64,000 nt of DNA from Candidatus Lumbricidiphila eiseniae. Lineage in GTDB: Bacteria > Actinomycetota > Actinomycetes > Actinomycetales > Microbacteriaceae. Where the stretch lies: the NCBI GenBank assembly GCA_002529645.1, contig NAEP01000039.1, forward strand, positions 1 to 64,000, given 5' to 3'. Under the pieces are notes generated by a model, which was not told the origin of the DNA, searched no databases, and worked only from the letters and a program-made list of their open reading frames with translations. The position numbers were made by a program, and so were the translations under genes. Every line of letters begins with the position of its first letter. Within the stretch, counting starts at the first letter, position 1. Of this stretch, positions 34,751-45,238 are shown one piece after another.

Positions 34751-35980
34751 ATGCAGGAACTTACGGTTATTGGGATAGAAGAGGGTGCGCTCGTCGCGTC
34801 CGCCGAAGACGGCACCCGTTTTCGGATCGGCGTTGATGATGCACTTCGGTCGCGACTACGGCAACCCGTCGCTGCCCCTGTCGACGCTGCGAAGCCATCG
34901 CCACGGGAGATCCAGGCACAGATTCGCGGGGGCCGGTCTGCCGAAGATATCGTCGCCCAGACCGGTGCCGCGATCGAGTACATCCGTCGATTCGAGGCCC
35001 CTGTCATCGCCGAGCGCGCGCACGTTTTGGAATCGGCACAGGCCGTCAGGGTGCTTCTCAGCGGCGAGTTTGACTTCAGCGACCACCCGACAACGTTCGG
35101 GACCGCGGTGCAAGACCGGCTCACCGCACTGCACGCGTGTGGTGTGCACTGGGACAGTTGGAAAGACGAAGAGCACGGATGGCTCATTCAGCTCGAGTTC
35201 ACCGTTGACAGCGTCACACACGAAGCCCGCTGGGAGTTTGACCCGCGCAAGAATTCGCTGCACCCGGCAAACCCGGAGGCTGTCTCACTCTCACAGCCGG
35301 GCGAACTGACCGCCGGGATGGTCCCGCGCCTCCGCGCGGTGAGCGCCGACAGCCCAGATGCTCGATTCGACAGCGGAGTGTTCAGCTTCGCCGACAGCGA
35401 TTCCGCCCATCGGGACACGGCACCGCATCTGGATGGCTCGCTGTTTGCTCGCGCGAACGAGTCGTCCAGTTCCGCTGCCACCCGTGCCGCGATTCAGCGC
35501 GCGGACGAACCGCCGAGCAACATGAGCGAAACCGCCGACCTGTTGGAGGCGCTACGCCGTCGCCGTGGTGAGCGAGAGAGCGCCGACGGTGCTGGCCTGT
35601 TCCCTGGTGGTGACGGTGAAGCTCATGCGCAAGATCGTGACGGTGATCACCCGCACGGGGGGGTAGTCGGTGAGTCGGCACAGGGCTGGCAGTCGAGAAA
35701 CTCGGGTTGGACAGGACGCGCACCGCGCAATACAGGTCCACAGCCCGCCGGTGGGTCGGTCATTCCGCTGATGACGACACCGCAGCCACCTGACTCGGCA
35801 GACGGTGCTTGGCACAACGGGTCAGGGGCGGCGGAATCTCACACCGGACCGCAGGCCTGGAACGGTAAGAATACGGGATCGCAGGGGCAGGGCCGCGGCT
35901 CGCGCCGAAGTCGTCCCGCTATGCCCAGCTGGGATGAGATCGTGTTCGGTGCGCGCACCGACGAGGACGACCCCGCGTAG
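34751..35980 (+). CDS. sepH: SepH-like septation protein (DUF3071)
   Basis: A 409-residue protein of the SepH family, which in Streptomyces and mycobacteria binds FtsZ and helps build Z-rings. The N-terminal DUF3071 domain (about 1-170) is intact: MQELTVIGIEEGALVASAEDG, a helix-turn-helix region (SPREIQAQIRGGRSAEDIV), and GWLIQLEF...ARWEFDPR. The rest is long, low-complexity and probably disordered, ending in an acidic tip (TDEDDPA). ATG at 34751. The 3' end has a partial echo downstream (see findings). Confidence 0.88.
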   Translation: MQELTVIGIEEGALVASAEDGTRFRIGVDDALRSRLRQPVAAPVDAAKPSPREIQAQIRGGRSAEDIVAQTGAAIEYIRRFEAPVIAERAHVLESAQAVRVLLSGEFDFSDHPTTFGTAVQDRLTALHACGVHWDSWKDEEHGWLIQLEFTVDSVTHEARWEFDPRKNSLHPANPEAVSLSQPGELTAGMVPRLRAVSADSPDARFDSGVFSFADSDSAHRDTAPHLDGSLFARANESSSSAATRAAIQRADEPPSNMSETADLLEALRRRRGERESADGAGLFPGGDGEAHAQDRDGDHPHGGVVGESAQGWQSRNSGWTGRAPRNTGPQPAGGSVIPLMTTPQPPDSADGAWHNGSGAAESHTGPQAWNGKNTGSQGQGRGSRRSRPAMPSWDEIVFGARTDEDDPA

Positions 35981-36112
35981 TAGCGACGGCCCGCTCAACA
36001 CACAAGAACACATCCAGACCCTCGAAGACGACCCTGCGTGGTGACGACGGCCTCGCGTCACCACGCCACGCCGTCGCGTTCACCCAGCGCAGCAACACAC
36101 CGCATCGTAGGG

Positions 36113-36901
36113 TTACTGCCGCGCCACGACCTCACGCACCGCGAGTGGGCCACGGTGAAGCCGCTGCACTGACGCCTGTGCGACGGGTTTCACCACGATG
36201 AGGTCAAGATCCACGTGCGGAGGTTTACCGACGGCATCCACCACAATCGACCCAACATCAGCGGCGGTCAAGGGGTTGAGGATATTGTCATACACAGCGT
36301 CGGCACGGCTCTGGTCGCCACCGAATCGTACGAGCGAGAACTCCTCCGTCTTCACCATGCCCGGCGCGACCTCAATCACCCGAATGGGTTCACCGTGGAG
36401 TTCCAGCCGCAGCACTTCGGTGACAGCGTGCGCGGCGAACTTTGCAGCACAGTAGCCGCCAGCCCCTGGATAGGTGGACAGGCCCGCGATGGAGGTGATG
36501 TTCACGATGTCCGCCACACCGCGCTCGAGCGCCCCGCGGCGCAACAGCGGCAGGAGCGCGGATGTCACACGCTTGAGCGCGAGCACATTCACCTCAAACA
36601 TCCACTGCCAGTCTTCAATCAGGGATGTCTCGACCGAGTCAAGCCCTTTCGCCCCACCCGCATTGTTGACAACACAGTGCACCGGGCCTGCTGCCTCAAG
36701 CTGTTCACGCAGCGCATCTACGTCGCCCTGGTTTGTGAGATCGGCAACAATGTAGGATGCCCCGCACTCCTGAGCGAGTTCGCGCAGCCGCTCTTCGCGG
36801 CGAGCGACAGCGACTACCGACCATCCCGCTTCGCGCAGTGCGCGCACCGTCGCCGCGCCAATCCCCGAACTCGCTCCCGTAACAACCGCCCGTAGCTCCA
36901 T
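36113..36901 (-). CDS. Short-chain dehydrogenase/reductase
   Basis: A 262-residue SDR enzyme. It has the cofactor motif TGASSGIG, NNAGG, the catalytic Ser in NITSIAG, and YCAAK (Tyr-x-x-x-Lys). Sequence VVAVARREERL after the second strand suggests NADP preference. Substrate unknown; the group is common around carbonyl reduction. ATG at 36901 (MELRAVVTGASSG). Confidence 0.92.
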   Translation of the reverse strand: MELRAVVTGASSGIGAATVRALREAGWSVVAVARREERLRELAQECGASYIVADLTNQGDVDALREQLEAAGPVHCVVNNAGGAKGLDSVETSLIEDWQWMFEVNVLALKRVTSALLPLLRRGALERGVADIVNITSIAGLSTYPGAGGYCAAKFAAHAVTEVLRLELHGEPIRVIEVAPGMVKTEEFSLVRFGGDQSRADAVYDNILNPLTAADVGSIVVDAVGKPPHVDLDLIVVKPVAQASVQRLHRGPLAVREVVARQ

Positions 36902-37020
36902 ACTGGCCGAGCCTATCAGTGGGTTGCCGAAGCGGATCACACAGTTGGTGCGTCGGGCACTCCACGCCGGAGGTTATTGTCTCCCAAGTATTTTTGACAC
37001 TACGTCGTGGCGTCCTGCCG

Positions 37021-37480
37021 TTGTAAATTTGTTACCTAATTGGGGGGGGTATGGCTGGTGTTGGGGTGCCCGAAGGTGTTGTTGGTGTTGCCTGGCATAC
37101 TGTCGCGAAGTGGCGAGCTTGTTTTGCTGCGGATCGGGTTGATGGGTTGCTAGATGAACCGCGGTCGACTCGTGTGCCGGTGATCAGTGTTGATCACGTC
37201 GAGAAGGTCATCGTCGTACCCTGGAATCTGTTCCTGTGAATGCGACGCACTGGTCGAGAGCATCGATGGCGGAACGTTCTGGCTTGTCGAAGTCCACAAG
37301 TCGGCCGGATCTGAAAAGATGTTCGAGCTACAGCCTCATTGGGTGGAGAAGAGCTTCAAGTTTTCCACGGATCCGACATTCATTGAGAAGGTCTATGACG
37401 TCATTGTCCCTATCTGAACCCACGCCGTCACCGCCGTGGTGTTGTGCTCAGACGCAGGACAGCGGATTCCCTGCGCTCCA
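37021..37480 (+). pseudogene. IS630-type transposase remnant, frameshifted
   Basis: Pieces of an IS630-family transposase appear in three frames in order: [26 protein letters not shown] and VDHVEKVIV (frame of 37051), ATHWSRASMAERSGLSKST (frame of 37236), then LQPHWVEKSFKFSTDPTFIEKVYDVI (frame of 37187). These match the helix-turn-helix and linker part of the family. The DDE catalytic core is lost and flanking sequence is AT-richer. It is a dead fragment at the edge of a small acquired patch. Confidence 0.8.
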
Positions 37481-37692
37481 CGCCGGGGCCTCGACCTACG
37501 GGAAAAGAATCTCCGCCAACCCAGCGCGATCATATGCCTCGCACTGGGGCTTCGGATACCTTTGCGGAGAGCGAATCAGTTTAGTGGCGCTTTACGGTGA
37601 CGGGTCGCACGTCGCCGAGAGCAGGCGAATAACTTCATCTAAATTAAAACTAAATATTTAAATCCGTTATTCCGTTTTCACAAGACCTGATT

Positions 37693-37923
37693 TCATTTTT
37701 TCATGGCATTATGAATAAGAACCGCTGCTTTCACCAGCAACGATAGAACCAATAATCCTCCACTAAAGAAAGCAAGTTCCATCGGCCAGTAGGGTCCGGG
37801 CTCGTCAAAGCTCGAAACATGGTATCCTAGAAGGCGCCCAAAAATATAGAGATACACAAAATCAAGAATTAACACCAATGCGCTAACTGCAATGATCCAG
37901 TTGAGTACCCGCCTGAATATCAT
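37693..37923 (-). CDS. Small two-helix membrane protein
   Basis: A 76-residue protein with two membrane segments (WIIAVSALVLILDFVYLYIF and FFSGGLLVLSLLVKAAVLI) and a Lys-rich end. Its ATG overlaps the stop of the upstream DUF2599 gene (ATGA), so they are co-translated. I recognise no family; it may help export, anchor or protect against the secreted partner. AT-richer than the core genes. Confidence 0.7.
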   Translation of the reverse strand: MIFRRVLNWIIAVSALVLILDFVYLYIFGRLLGYHVSSFDEPGPYWPMELAFFSGGLLVLSLLVKAAVLIHNAMKK

Positions 37924-38895
37924 GGATTACAGCGCTCCCAGGAGTTCAACTGCCAACCCCGGTCCTTGTACGGACGCCACGACTCCATGTTGCAGGTCCC
38001 GGGTTCAAGAAAGTTTCCCACAACGTGACAATAAAACTGTTCACGAATAGTGGGAGTAACTTTGCTGGACTGGCTACCCAGGATTTTCTTAAGCTGGCGG
38101 AGGTGAGTGCCCAAAACATTCACCGCATTCAACCGCCGCCCCTTCGCTGCTGGAACCGCATTGACAGTGCACCCTCGCGCAGTGTTTGTAATCCAGGCTG
38201 AGGAGTAGAAAACCCCGTTACCGACATACGGGTCAGCTATAATCGGGCAAACGAAGCTGTCGTTGTGATCAACAACCTGAGTAAGCACATCATTTACTAC
38301 TTCGTATCTTGTCGGAGCTGAGTTCCCTCGCGCATCTTTAGCCCAGGGCACAGCCACCGTCATTATCACCTCATCCGACGCGTCAAAAACAACAACAGAA
38401 CCGTCTTCCTTGCTGTGAACCACAGTCCCACCAGCCGGAATATCGATTGGATATTCATAGCGAGTCGGCGTACCTATGCTCTCGATGACGGTATTGATCT
38501 GAGTGTTACCGTCAGCAGTGAGTAGGGGAACGGTGGTGGGACCGTTGTTGTTGTTATAAGAGACCACACCGGTCTGTTCCACCCTCGCATTACTAGCCTG
38601 CGTCGCGAAGGGCAATCCGATCGATACCGTGCCTGTCCCACTAGATAACGAGATCTCACTAACTGCGTCAACAGGAACCACCACGTTCGTCCCCGCCACC
38701 GTAGCGTCAATCGCATTTACACCTGAGCTTTTTGTGGGTACGTTCACCGCATTCGCCACCGTCTCTGGCACCACCGCGACCACGGTCACAAACGCACCGG
38801 CGTCAGGCATTTCAGCAAAGACCGGAGAAACCTACGCCGACACTCGTAACAACCAAGCCCGACGCGGCACCAGCTATCCAACGCCTTTTGATCAT
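37920..38895 (-). pseudogene. Secreted DUF2599-type protein, frameshifted after signal peptide
   Basis: The mature part, read from 38810, ends in TIREQFYCHVVGNFLEPGTCNMESWRPYKDRGW and ECNP-like RCNP, the pattern of the secreted DUF2599 family. Its own frame has no signal peptide, but continues upstream as SPVFAEMPDAG. The missing signal (MIKRRWIAGAASGLVVTSVG) starts at ATG 38895, behind AAGGAG, in the next frame and meets a TGA at 38812. One extra base near 38830 (within GGTTTCTCC) explains the break. So this is a recent frameshift, a sequencing error, or a slippery site. A start at 38810 alone would give a cytosolic protein. Confidence 0.7.
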
Positions 38896-39185
38896 TCTCA
38901 AAGTTTTCTCCTTCATCATCGTAGGGAGACTACTAGCATCCAGCATCCGACAAGCGGAGCCGGTATGAATCCAACCAGCACTCGCATCCGGGCAGAATAA
39001 CAAGTAAACGACTACAAGTCAATTTCCTGTGTTCCCATCCGAAGTGCTTCGGGCACTACCAGACGGCAGGGAGTAAACCAGCAGGCTCGGGTCTCAGACC
39101 CATAACGAGGGCGTTAGGCGATGCTGAGCGGACGGTTTAACCCAGTATCAACTTCTTCACCGAAAAGAGCCTCGGGCTAATGCCT

Positions 39186-40466
39186 CTAGGCGGATTTCTC
39201 CTGTCGTCGGACGGGTTTGATCGGGATGATCGTGGGGGCCGCGTTTTCTACGACGGATGCTCGGGTGATGACAACGCGGGCGATCCCTGTGGATGAGGGC
39301 ACTTCAAACATGATCGGACCAAGAACTTCTTCGAGGATCGCGCGGAGCCCGCGCGCACCGGTCTGTCGCAGGACGGCGAGGTTGGCGATCGCCTTGAGCG
39401 CATCGTCCTCAAACTCGAGCGCGACACCGTCGAGCTCGAACATCCGCTGGTATTGCTTGACAAGCGCGTTCTTGGGTGTTGTGAGGATGTCCATGAGCGC
39501 ACTCTGGTCGAGCGGTGAGACGGTGGCCACAACCGGCAACCGTCCAATAAACTCAGGGATGAGTCCAAACTTGTGCAGATCTTCGGGAAGAACCTGGCTG
39601 AAGATGTCTTCCTCGTCGCTCCTGTTGTGCAGGGGGGCTCCAAACCCGATACCGCGCTTGCCCGCCCGCGAGGAAATGATGTCCTCCAACCCGGCAAAAG
39701 CACCGGCGACGATGAAGAGAACGTTGGTCGTGTCGATCTGGATGAATTCCTGGTGAGGATGCTTCCGCCCTCCCTGGGGCGGCACCGAGGCTATGGTGCC
39801 CTCCAGGATCTTCAGGAGTGCCTGTTGCACCCCTTCACCCGAGACGTCCCGGGTGATGGAGGGGTTCTCGGCCTTGCGGGCGATCTTGTCGATCTCATCA
39901 ATGTAGATAATGCCCGTTTCGGCCCGTTTCACGTCGTGGTCGGCGGCCTGCAGGAGTTTCAGGAGGATGTTCTCGACATCTTCGCCGACGTAACCCGCTT
40001 CGGTGAGCGCGGTTGCGTCGGCAACGGCAAACGGCACGTTAAGGCGCCTGGCAAGGGTCTGTGCGAGGTAAGTTTTGCCGCACCCGGTGGGCCCGATAAG
40101 CAGGATATTGGACTTCGCAATCTCAACGTCATCGTGTGGATGGTCGACCGCGGTGGGCGCACTCTTCGCACGGGTGCGCTTGTAGTGGTTGTAGACCGCA
40201 ACGGCAAGCGCTTTCTTTGCGGGTTCTTGACCGATAACGTACTCTTCCAAAAAAGCGAAGATTTCCTTTGGTTTGGGCAACTCGAAGTCGTGTGACTCGG
40301 TCTCACCGGCCTCGATGAGGCGCTCTTCGATGATCTCGTTGCACAGCTCAACGCACTCGTCGCAGATATATACGCCAGGTCCCGCGATGAGCTGCTGGAC
40401 CTGCTTCTGACTTTTGCCGCAGAACGTGCATGTCAGCAGGTTCGCGCCTTCGCCCATCCGAGCCAC
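39186..40466 (-). CDS. clpX: ClpX, ATP-dependent unfoldase of ClpXP
   Basis: A 426-residue AAA+ unfoldase. The zinc-binding domain has Cys13, Cys16, Cys35, Cys38; Walker A is [15 protein letters not shown]; Walker B is [11 protein letters not shown]; the ClpP-binding IGF loop is in KRGIGFGAP. It unfolds tagged proteins and feeds them to ClpP. GTG at 40466 follows GGAGGTGCA; an ATG three codons later is possible. clpP genes lie upstream on the same strand, 302 bp away. Confidence 0.97.
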   Translation of the reverse strand: MARMGEGANLLTCTFCGKSQKQVQQLIAGPGVYICDECVELCNEIIEERLIEAGETESHDFELPKPKEIFAFLEEYVIGQEPAKKALAVAVYNHYKRTRAKSAPTAVDHPHDDVEIAKSNILLIGPTGCGKTYLAQTLARRLNVPFAVADATALTEAGYVGEDVENILLKLLQAADHDVKRAETGIIYIDEIDKIARKAENPSITRDVSGEGVQQALLKILEGTIASVPPQGGRKHPHQEFIQIDTTNVLFIVAGAFAGLEDIISSRAGKRGIGFGAPLHNRSDEEDIFSQVLPEDLHKFGLIPEFIGRLPVVATVSPLDQSALMDILTTPKNALVKQYQRMFELDGVALEFEDDALKAIANLAVLRQTGARGLRAILEEVLGPIMFEVPSSTGIARVVITRASVVENAAPTIIPIKPVRRQEKSA

Positions 40467-40767
40467 TGCACCTCCAAGTCATGTAACAATCACGAGTAGT
40501 CTGAGCCTACTGCCGGCCACTGACATGAACCGGTAGGCGGGCAATCAGACACGCGGTCCCCTACCCACAAGAGAGCTCTGTGTGATGTTGCGCAGTCACC
40601 CAGCTGATCGAACGGTGTTGCACACCCACACGGTGCCAGGCACTCATCCGGCCTGACGCCACAGGCTCAGCCGACCCGATGCCAACCGCTCACACGTCCG
40701 ATGCCAGCCGTTCACGCGTCCGGCTCCAGCGGTTCACCCTCCTTGACAGCACCCTGAACCCGGAGAA
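40467..40767. repeat. clpP-clpX gap with 22-bp tandem repeats
   Basis: No gene in about 300 bases. Three imperfect 22-bp units start with CGATGCCAACCGCTCAC (40678), CGATGCCAGCCGTTCAC (40700) and CGGCTCCAGCGGTTCAC (40722). Confidence 0.75.
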
Positions 40768-41472
40768 CTACGGCGTCAGAGCAACCGTCTTTCGTGAGGT
40801 CAACACCTGGTCAATGAGCCCGTACTCGTGGGCTTCTTCCGCTGAAAGAATCTTGTCACGGTCGATATCCTCGTGCACTTGCTCGGCCGTCCGATTGGAG
40901 TGTTTCGCGAGCGTCCCCTCCAACCACACCCGCATGCGCATAATCTCCGCGGCCTGAATCTCAATGTCGGATGCCTGACCGTGGCCAGACTCCCCCACCG
41001 AGGGTTGGTGAATAAGCACCCGTGCATTGGGTAACGCCAACCGTTTACCGGGTGTGCCGGCCGACGCAATAACAGCAGCAGCCGACGCCGCCTGCCCAAG
41101 CACAACCGTCTGGATCTCGGGTCGAATGTACTGCATGGTGTCGTAGATAGCTGTCATCGCGGTAAACGAACCGCCGGGCGAGTTGATGTAAAGGACAATG
41201 TCACGATCAGGGTCCATCGACTCCAACACGAGCAACTGCGCCATGATATCGTCGGCGGATGCATCGTCAACCTGAACACCGAGGAAGATGATGCGGTCTT
41301 CAAAAAGCTTTGCGTAGGGATCTTGACGCTTGTAGCCGTAGGCGGTGCGCTCCTCGAAACTGGGCAGGATATACCGCGACGACGGCGCGCTACCGGGGCG
41401 GAGTGCACCGGGGCCGGTCACTCCGGTCATGGCCAAACCACCGGCGGCCGAACCAAGGGCGGGAATATTCAT
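40768..41472 (-). CDS. clpP2: ClpP protease subunit (second of pair)
   Basis: A 234-residue ClpP serine protease subunit. Ser is in GQAASAAAV, His in LIHQPSVG, with Asp further on; [22 protein letters not shown] is a family hallmark. The N-terminus is extended by about 35 residues (propeptide-like, MNIPALGSAAGG). ATG at 41472 follows GAGAGAGAA. Actinobacteria need a mixed ClpP1P2 core; the partner is directly upstream (31 bp). Confidence 0.95.
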   Translation of the reverse strand: MNIPALGSAAGGLAMTGVTGPGALRPGSAPSSRYILPSFEERTAYGYKRQDPYAKLFEDRIIFLGVQVDDASADDIMAQLLVLESMDPDRDIVLYINSPGGSFTAMTAIYDTMQYIRPEIQTVVLGQAASAAAVIASAGTPGKRLALPNARVLIHQPSVGESGHGQASDIEIQAAEIMRMRVWLEGTLAKHSNRTAEQVHEDIDRDKILSAEEAHEYGLIDQVLTSRKTVALTP

Positions 41473-41503
41473 TCGCTCGTTCTCTCTCTCACGCGTACCG
41501 GAT

Positions 41504-42091
41504 TTAGGCCTTGCTCGTTCCGCCGCCGCCTGAGACATCAAGAGCGGACTCACGGATGTGGTCAACGAAACCATACTCAAGCGCCTCCTGAGCGTTAAAC
41601 CACCGGTCTCGGTCACCATCGCGGTTGATCTGCTCGACAGATTTACCCGTCTGTGCGGCGGTAATCTCAGCACCCCGCTTCTTCATGTCGAGGATGAGCT
41701 GAGCCTGGGTCTGGATATCACTGGCCGTGCCACCAAAGCCGCCGTGCGGTTGGTGCAGCAGCACTCGCGCGTTGGGGGTGATATAGCGCTTGCCCTTCGT
41801 GCCGGCCGTGAGCAACAGCTGGCCCATGGAGGCGGCCATCCCGATGCCGACCGTGACAATGTCGTTGGGCACAAACTGCATGGTGTCGTAGATTGCCATA
41901 CCCGCGGTGACCGAACCACCGGGTGAGTTGATGTAGAGGTAGATGTCTTTCTTCGCGTCTTCTGCGGCAAGCAACAGCAGCTTTGCGGCGATCTCGTTTG
42001 CGTTCTCGTCGCGCACCTCAGAGCCCAACCAGATGATGCGATCTTTCAGCAGTCGATCAAACACGTTGGGGGTGAGTGTCAGTTCAGCCAT
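41504..42091 (-). CDS. clpP1: ClpP protease subunit (first of pair)
   Basis: A 195-residue ClpP subunit with Ser in [10 protein letters not shown], His in LLHQPHGG and [22 protein letters not shown]. It is the short-N-terminus partner of the following clpP gene. ATG at 42091. Order tig, clpP1, clpP2, clpX is conserved in Actinobacteria and links folding with degradation. Confidence 0.95.
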   Translation of the reverse strand: MAELTLTPNVFDRLLKDRIIWLGSEVRDENANEIAAKLLLLAAEDAKKDIYLYINSPGGSVTAGMAIYDTMQFVPNDIVTVGIGMAASMGQLLLTAGTKGKRYITPNARVLLHQPHGGFGGTASDIQTQAQLILDMKKRGAEITAAQTGKSVEQINRDGDRDRWFNAQEALEYGFVDHIRESALDVSGGGGTSKA

Positions 42092-42203
42092 TCTGGAGCT
42101 CCCTATGTTGCGTAGCGCGTTCCCACGAATCTATCCTGGGCCACCGACACTAGCGGAGACTGTTCGCCATGGGCGGAGGCGGTGTCGTGGTCGCAGTCAG
42201 CAC

Positions 42204-42290
42204 GAACCGGATGTCGCACAACAGGTTCACGAACCGGATGTCGCACAACAGGTTCACGAACCAGATGTCGCACAACAGGTTCACGAATCG
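42204..42290. repeat. 27-bp tandem repeat between tig and clpP1
   Basis: Three nearly perfect 27-bp units, each starting GAACCGGATGTCGCACAACA and ending GGTTCAC (42204, 42231, 42258), then a short fourth start at 42285. Unit three has one A for G. Each unit begins GAACC and ends GGTTC, so it can fold as a short stem. It lies in the 310-bp gap 42092-42401, which has no other supported feature; the frames it creates on both strands are repeat artefacts. Confidence 0.9.
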
Positions 42291-42401
42291 GGTCGGTACC
42301 GCGTGTGACTCCACCTGCTGTAGAACAGCCCACAAAGAGCTATCGGTGTTTGTGACCTTCCTCGACCCGCCAACCCCGCAGTGCAGTGCCCACAGCGTCG
42401 C

Positions 42402-43784
42402 TTATTTTTTGGCGGTCTTCCGAAGCTTCCTTTTTGCAGAGGATGCCGCGGCCTCGGTGCCCTCAGACCCATCCGCCTGCTCGGATGAATCTCCCTTCGC
42501 CTCATCTTCCGACACCGTGAAGTCACTGAGGTCAATGATTGTGCCGGAGGTATCTTTCACCGTAACTTTGCCGAGGGCGAGGGCGAGCGCCTTATTTTTC
42601 CTGGCTTCCGCCGCCATCGTCACAAGCTGCCCGCTCTCTCTGAGCGTTGTGAAGAACTCGCTCGGCTCCATCCGATACTGGGCGGCAGCCTGAACGAGAT
42701 ACTGGGTGAGCTCCTGCTCACTAACCTGCACCTTCTGCTTTTCGGTGAGTGTGTCAAGGATGACCTGATCCTGATAGGACTGCCTGCTCTCAGCGATGAC
42801 CTCGCTGCGGTGCTCCTCATCGTCGAGCCGTCCCTCACCCTCAAGGTGGCGGTGCACTTCCTCCTCAATGATCTCCTCAATGACCGGCACCACGATGAGT
42901 TCACGAAGCTTCTCGAGCAGATGGTCACGGGCCTGATGTGCCTGAGCTGCGCGCTTCGAGCGGAGCGCTTCCTCCCGCACGCTCGCGAGCAGTTCGGAGT
43001 AGGTATCGAACTCGCTCGCAACCTGAGCGAAGTCGTCGTCGGCGTCCGGCAGCTCGCTTTCTTTCACCGCGGTAACGGTGACGGCAACCTCCGCTTCTTC
43101 GCCCTCGTGGTCACCACCGAGCAGGGTGGATTTGAAGGTCGTGGACTCCCCGGCTGTCAGCGTGTCGAGTGCATCGTCGATGCCCGCGAGCAACTCGCCC
43201 GAGCCAAGCTCATAGGAGATGTCGTTCGCGGCATCCACTTCTTTGCCATCAATGGTCGCGACAAGGTCTAGCGTAACAAAATCACCCGTTTTTGCAGGGC
43301 GTTCGACGGTTATGAGAGTGCCGAAACGTGACCGCAGCCGGTCAATAGCGGCGGATACCTCGGCCTCGCTAATATCGATCGAGTCAACGGTCAGGGTGAG
43401 CGTGTTCATCTCCGGCAGGGTGATGTCGGGGCGAACGTTGACCTCGATGGCCACGATGAGGTCACCGGAGAGGTCTGCCTCACTCGGAAGTTCCAGGATG
43501 CTAGCTTCCGGCCGGCCCATCACGTGCACGTCGTGTTCGCTGACAGCGTCACGGTAGAGCCTGTCAAGCCCACTACCGACGGCCTCCTGCAGCACAGCAG
43601 CCTTGCCGACGCGCTGATCGATGATCCGCGGTGGAACCTTGCCACGACGAAAGCCGGGGATGTTGACCTGCTCGGCAATGGTCTTGTACGCGGAGTCGAT
43701 GCTGGGCTTCAACTCGTCGGGGGTCACCGTGATGGTGAGCTTGGAGCGAGTGGGGCTCAGCTTCTCAACCGTAGTGGTGGGCAT
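42402..43784 (-). CDS. tig: Trigger factor, ribosome-associated chaperone
   Basis: A 460-residue trigger factor. The ribosome-binding loop is GFRRGKVPPRII; the FKBP-type domain has GDFVTLDLVATIDGKEV and LLAGIDDALDTLTAGE; the helical C-terminal domain follows. The end is acidic then Lys-rich (AKRKLRKTAKK), longer than in E. coli, as is common in Actinobacteria. ATG at 43784. Confidence 0.96.
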   Translation of the reverse strand: MPTTTVEKLSPTRSKLTITVTPDELKPSIDSAYKTIAEQVNIPGFRRGKVPPRIIDQRVGKAAVLQEAVGSGLDRLYRDAVSEHDVHVMGRPEASILELPSEADLSGDLIVAIEVNVRPDITLPEMNTLTLTVDSIDISEAEVSAAIDRLRSRFGTLITVERPAKTGDFVTLDLVATIDGKEVDAANDISYELGSGELLAGIDDALDTLTAGESTTFKSTLLGGDHEGEEAEVAVTVTAVKESELPDADDDFAQVASEFDTYSELLASVREEALRSKRAAQAHQARDHLLEKLRELIVVPVIEEIIEEEVHRHLEGEGRLDDEEHRSEVIAESRQSYQDQVILDTLTEKQKVQVSEQELTQYLVQAAAQYRMEPSEFFTTLRESGQLVTMAAEARKNKALALALGKVTVKDTSGTIIDLSDFTVSEDEAKGDSSEQADGSEGTEAAASSAKRKLRKTAKK

Positions 43785-43969
43785 GAAGTCTCCTGTTATC
43801 TGCGTGTGTCGCTCGTCGCGTTAAGTGCCGCGCTTCTCGTCGCAATCTGGCGACGATGTCGGGACGCCAGGATGTCACACCCGCATCTGTTCCGAAGAGC
43901 GATTCAAATCTATCTGACCGGAGGCAGCAGACAGAATTGCACGTGGAGTAGCCGTGTAAAGGAATGTCG

Positions 43970-45238
43970 TTAGTCGGCAGCAGCGAGTTGCCCACAGGCC
44001 CCGTCAATATCACGGCCGCGGGTATCGCGGATGGTGGTGGGCACGCCGGCAACCTCAAGGCGACGCACGAACTCGCGCTGCACAGCAGGCTCCGACGCAG
44101 TCCAGATGGAGCCCGGAGTGGGGTTGAGGGGAATGGGGTTGACGTGCACCCAACCGCGGCCACGATTGTTGAGTTTTGCGGCGAGGAGATCGGCGCGCCA
44201 TCCATGGTCATTCATGTCTTTGATGAGGGCGTACTCAATAGAAACCCGGCGACCGGTCTTGTCAAAGTAGTCTCGGGCAGCGTTGAGCGCTTCGTCAACC
44301 TTCCATCGGGAGTTGACGGGAATGAGCTCGTCGCGCAGTTCGTCGTCGGGTGCATGTAGGCTCAGCGCAAAGGTGACGGGGAGGCCTTCCTCAGCGAGCT
44401 TGCGAATGGCAGGAACGAGACCCACCGTGGAGATGGTGATGCCACGCGCAGACATCCCAAGCCCGTCGGGGGCGGGGGCGAGCATAGTGCGCACCGCCTG
44501 CATGAGTCGGGCGTAGTTAGCCAGCGGCTCACCCATGCCCATGAACACAATATTGCCAACACGGTCGGGGGTGTGGTCGTGTCTTGCGCGGCCACCGAGT
44601 TCCCCGTGCGCGAGCGCCCGGTTGGCGAGCACCACCTGCTCCACAATCTCGGCGGCGGACATATTGCGGGTGAGTCCGGCCTGTCCGGTGGCACAGAACG
44701 GGCAGTTCATGCCACACCCCGCCTGCGACGATACGCACAGCGTCACGCGACCGGGATACCGCATGAGCACCGACTCGATGAGCGCCCCGTCGTGCAGCTT
44801 CCACAGAAACTTGATCGTATCGCCGCTGTCGGTTTGCAACCGTCGCACCTCGGTCAGCAGCGGCGGCAATACTTTCGCAACCAGATCGTCTCGGGATGCC
44901 GCGGGCAGGTCAGTCATTGCGGAAGGATCATTCGTGTGATGCACGAAGTAGTGGGTGCCCAGTTGCGCGGCCCGAAACCCGGGAAACCCCAGGGATGCCA
45001 CGTACGCCTTGCGGTCGACGGTGGGAATGTCAGCAAGGTGAGTGGGAGGCATCCCCTTTTTTGGAGCCGCAAACTGGAGAAGCGGACGACCCTCGGCGTC
45101 CTTCTGCTGCTGCCAACCCTCAGGTACGGGGCGAACCTGGGTGGCGCGCGACCCGGGCACCTCATCCGTAGGGTAAGCCTGCACAGCACGGGTCACGTTC
45201 GTGTTGACGCCTGGGGTGCCGCTCGATGTCGTAGTCAT
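43970..45238 (-). CDS. rlmN: RlmN, dual-specificity rRNA/tRNA methyltransferase
   Basis: A 422-residue radical SAM enzyme that methylates A2503 of 23S rRNA and A37 of some tRNAs. The Fe-S motif CGMNCPFC (C-x3-C-x2-C) is present, as are [12 protein letters not shown] and the catalytic Cys near the end in [12 protein letters not shown] at 45238 ([10 protein letters not shown]) or 45247 (MEF-MTTT) are both possible; the longer frame to 45409 is not supported. Confidence 0.94.
   Translation of the reverse strand: MTTTSSGTPGVNTNVTRAVQAYPTDEVPGSRATQVRPVPEGWQQQKDAEGRPLLQFAAPKKGMPPTHLADIPTVDRKAYVASLGFPGFRAAQLGTHYFVHHTNDPSAMTDLPAASRDDLVAKVLPPLLTEVRRLQTDSGDTIKFLWKLHDGALIESVLMRYPGRVTLCVSSQAGCGMNCPFCATGQAGLTRNMSAAEIVEQVVLANRALAHGELGGRARHDHTPDRVGNIVFMGMGEPLANYARLMQAVRTMLAPAPDGLGMSARGITISTVGLVPAIRKLAEEGLPVTFALSLHAPDDELRDELIPVNSRWKVDEALNAARDYFDKTGRRVSIEYALIKDMNDHGWRADLLAAKLNNRGRGWVHVNPIPLNPTPGSIWTASEPAVQREFVRRLEVAGVPTTIRDTRGRDIDGACGQLAAAD

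Noticed and set aside
42103-42335. Minus-strand frames with VNLLCDIRF repeats
   Set aside because: Created by the 27-bp tandem repeat, which has no stops when its length is a multiple of three.
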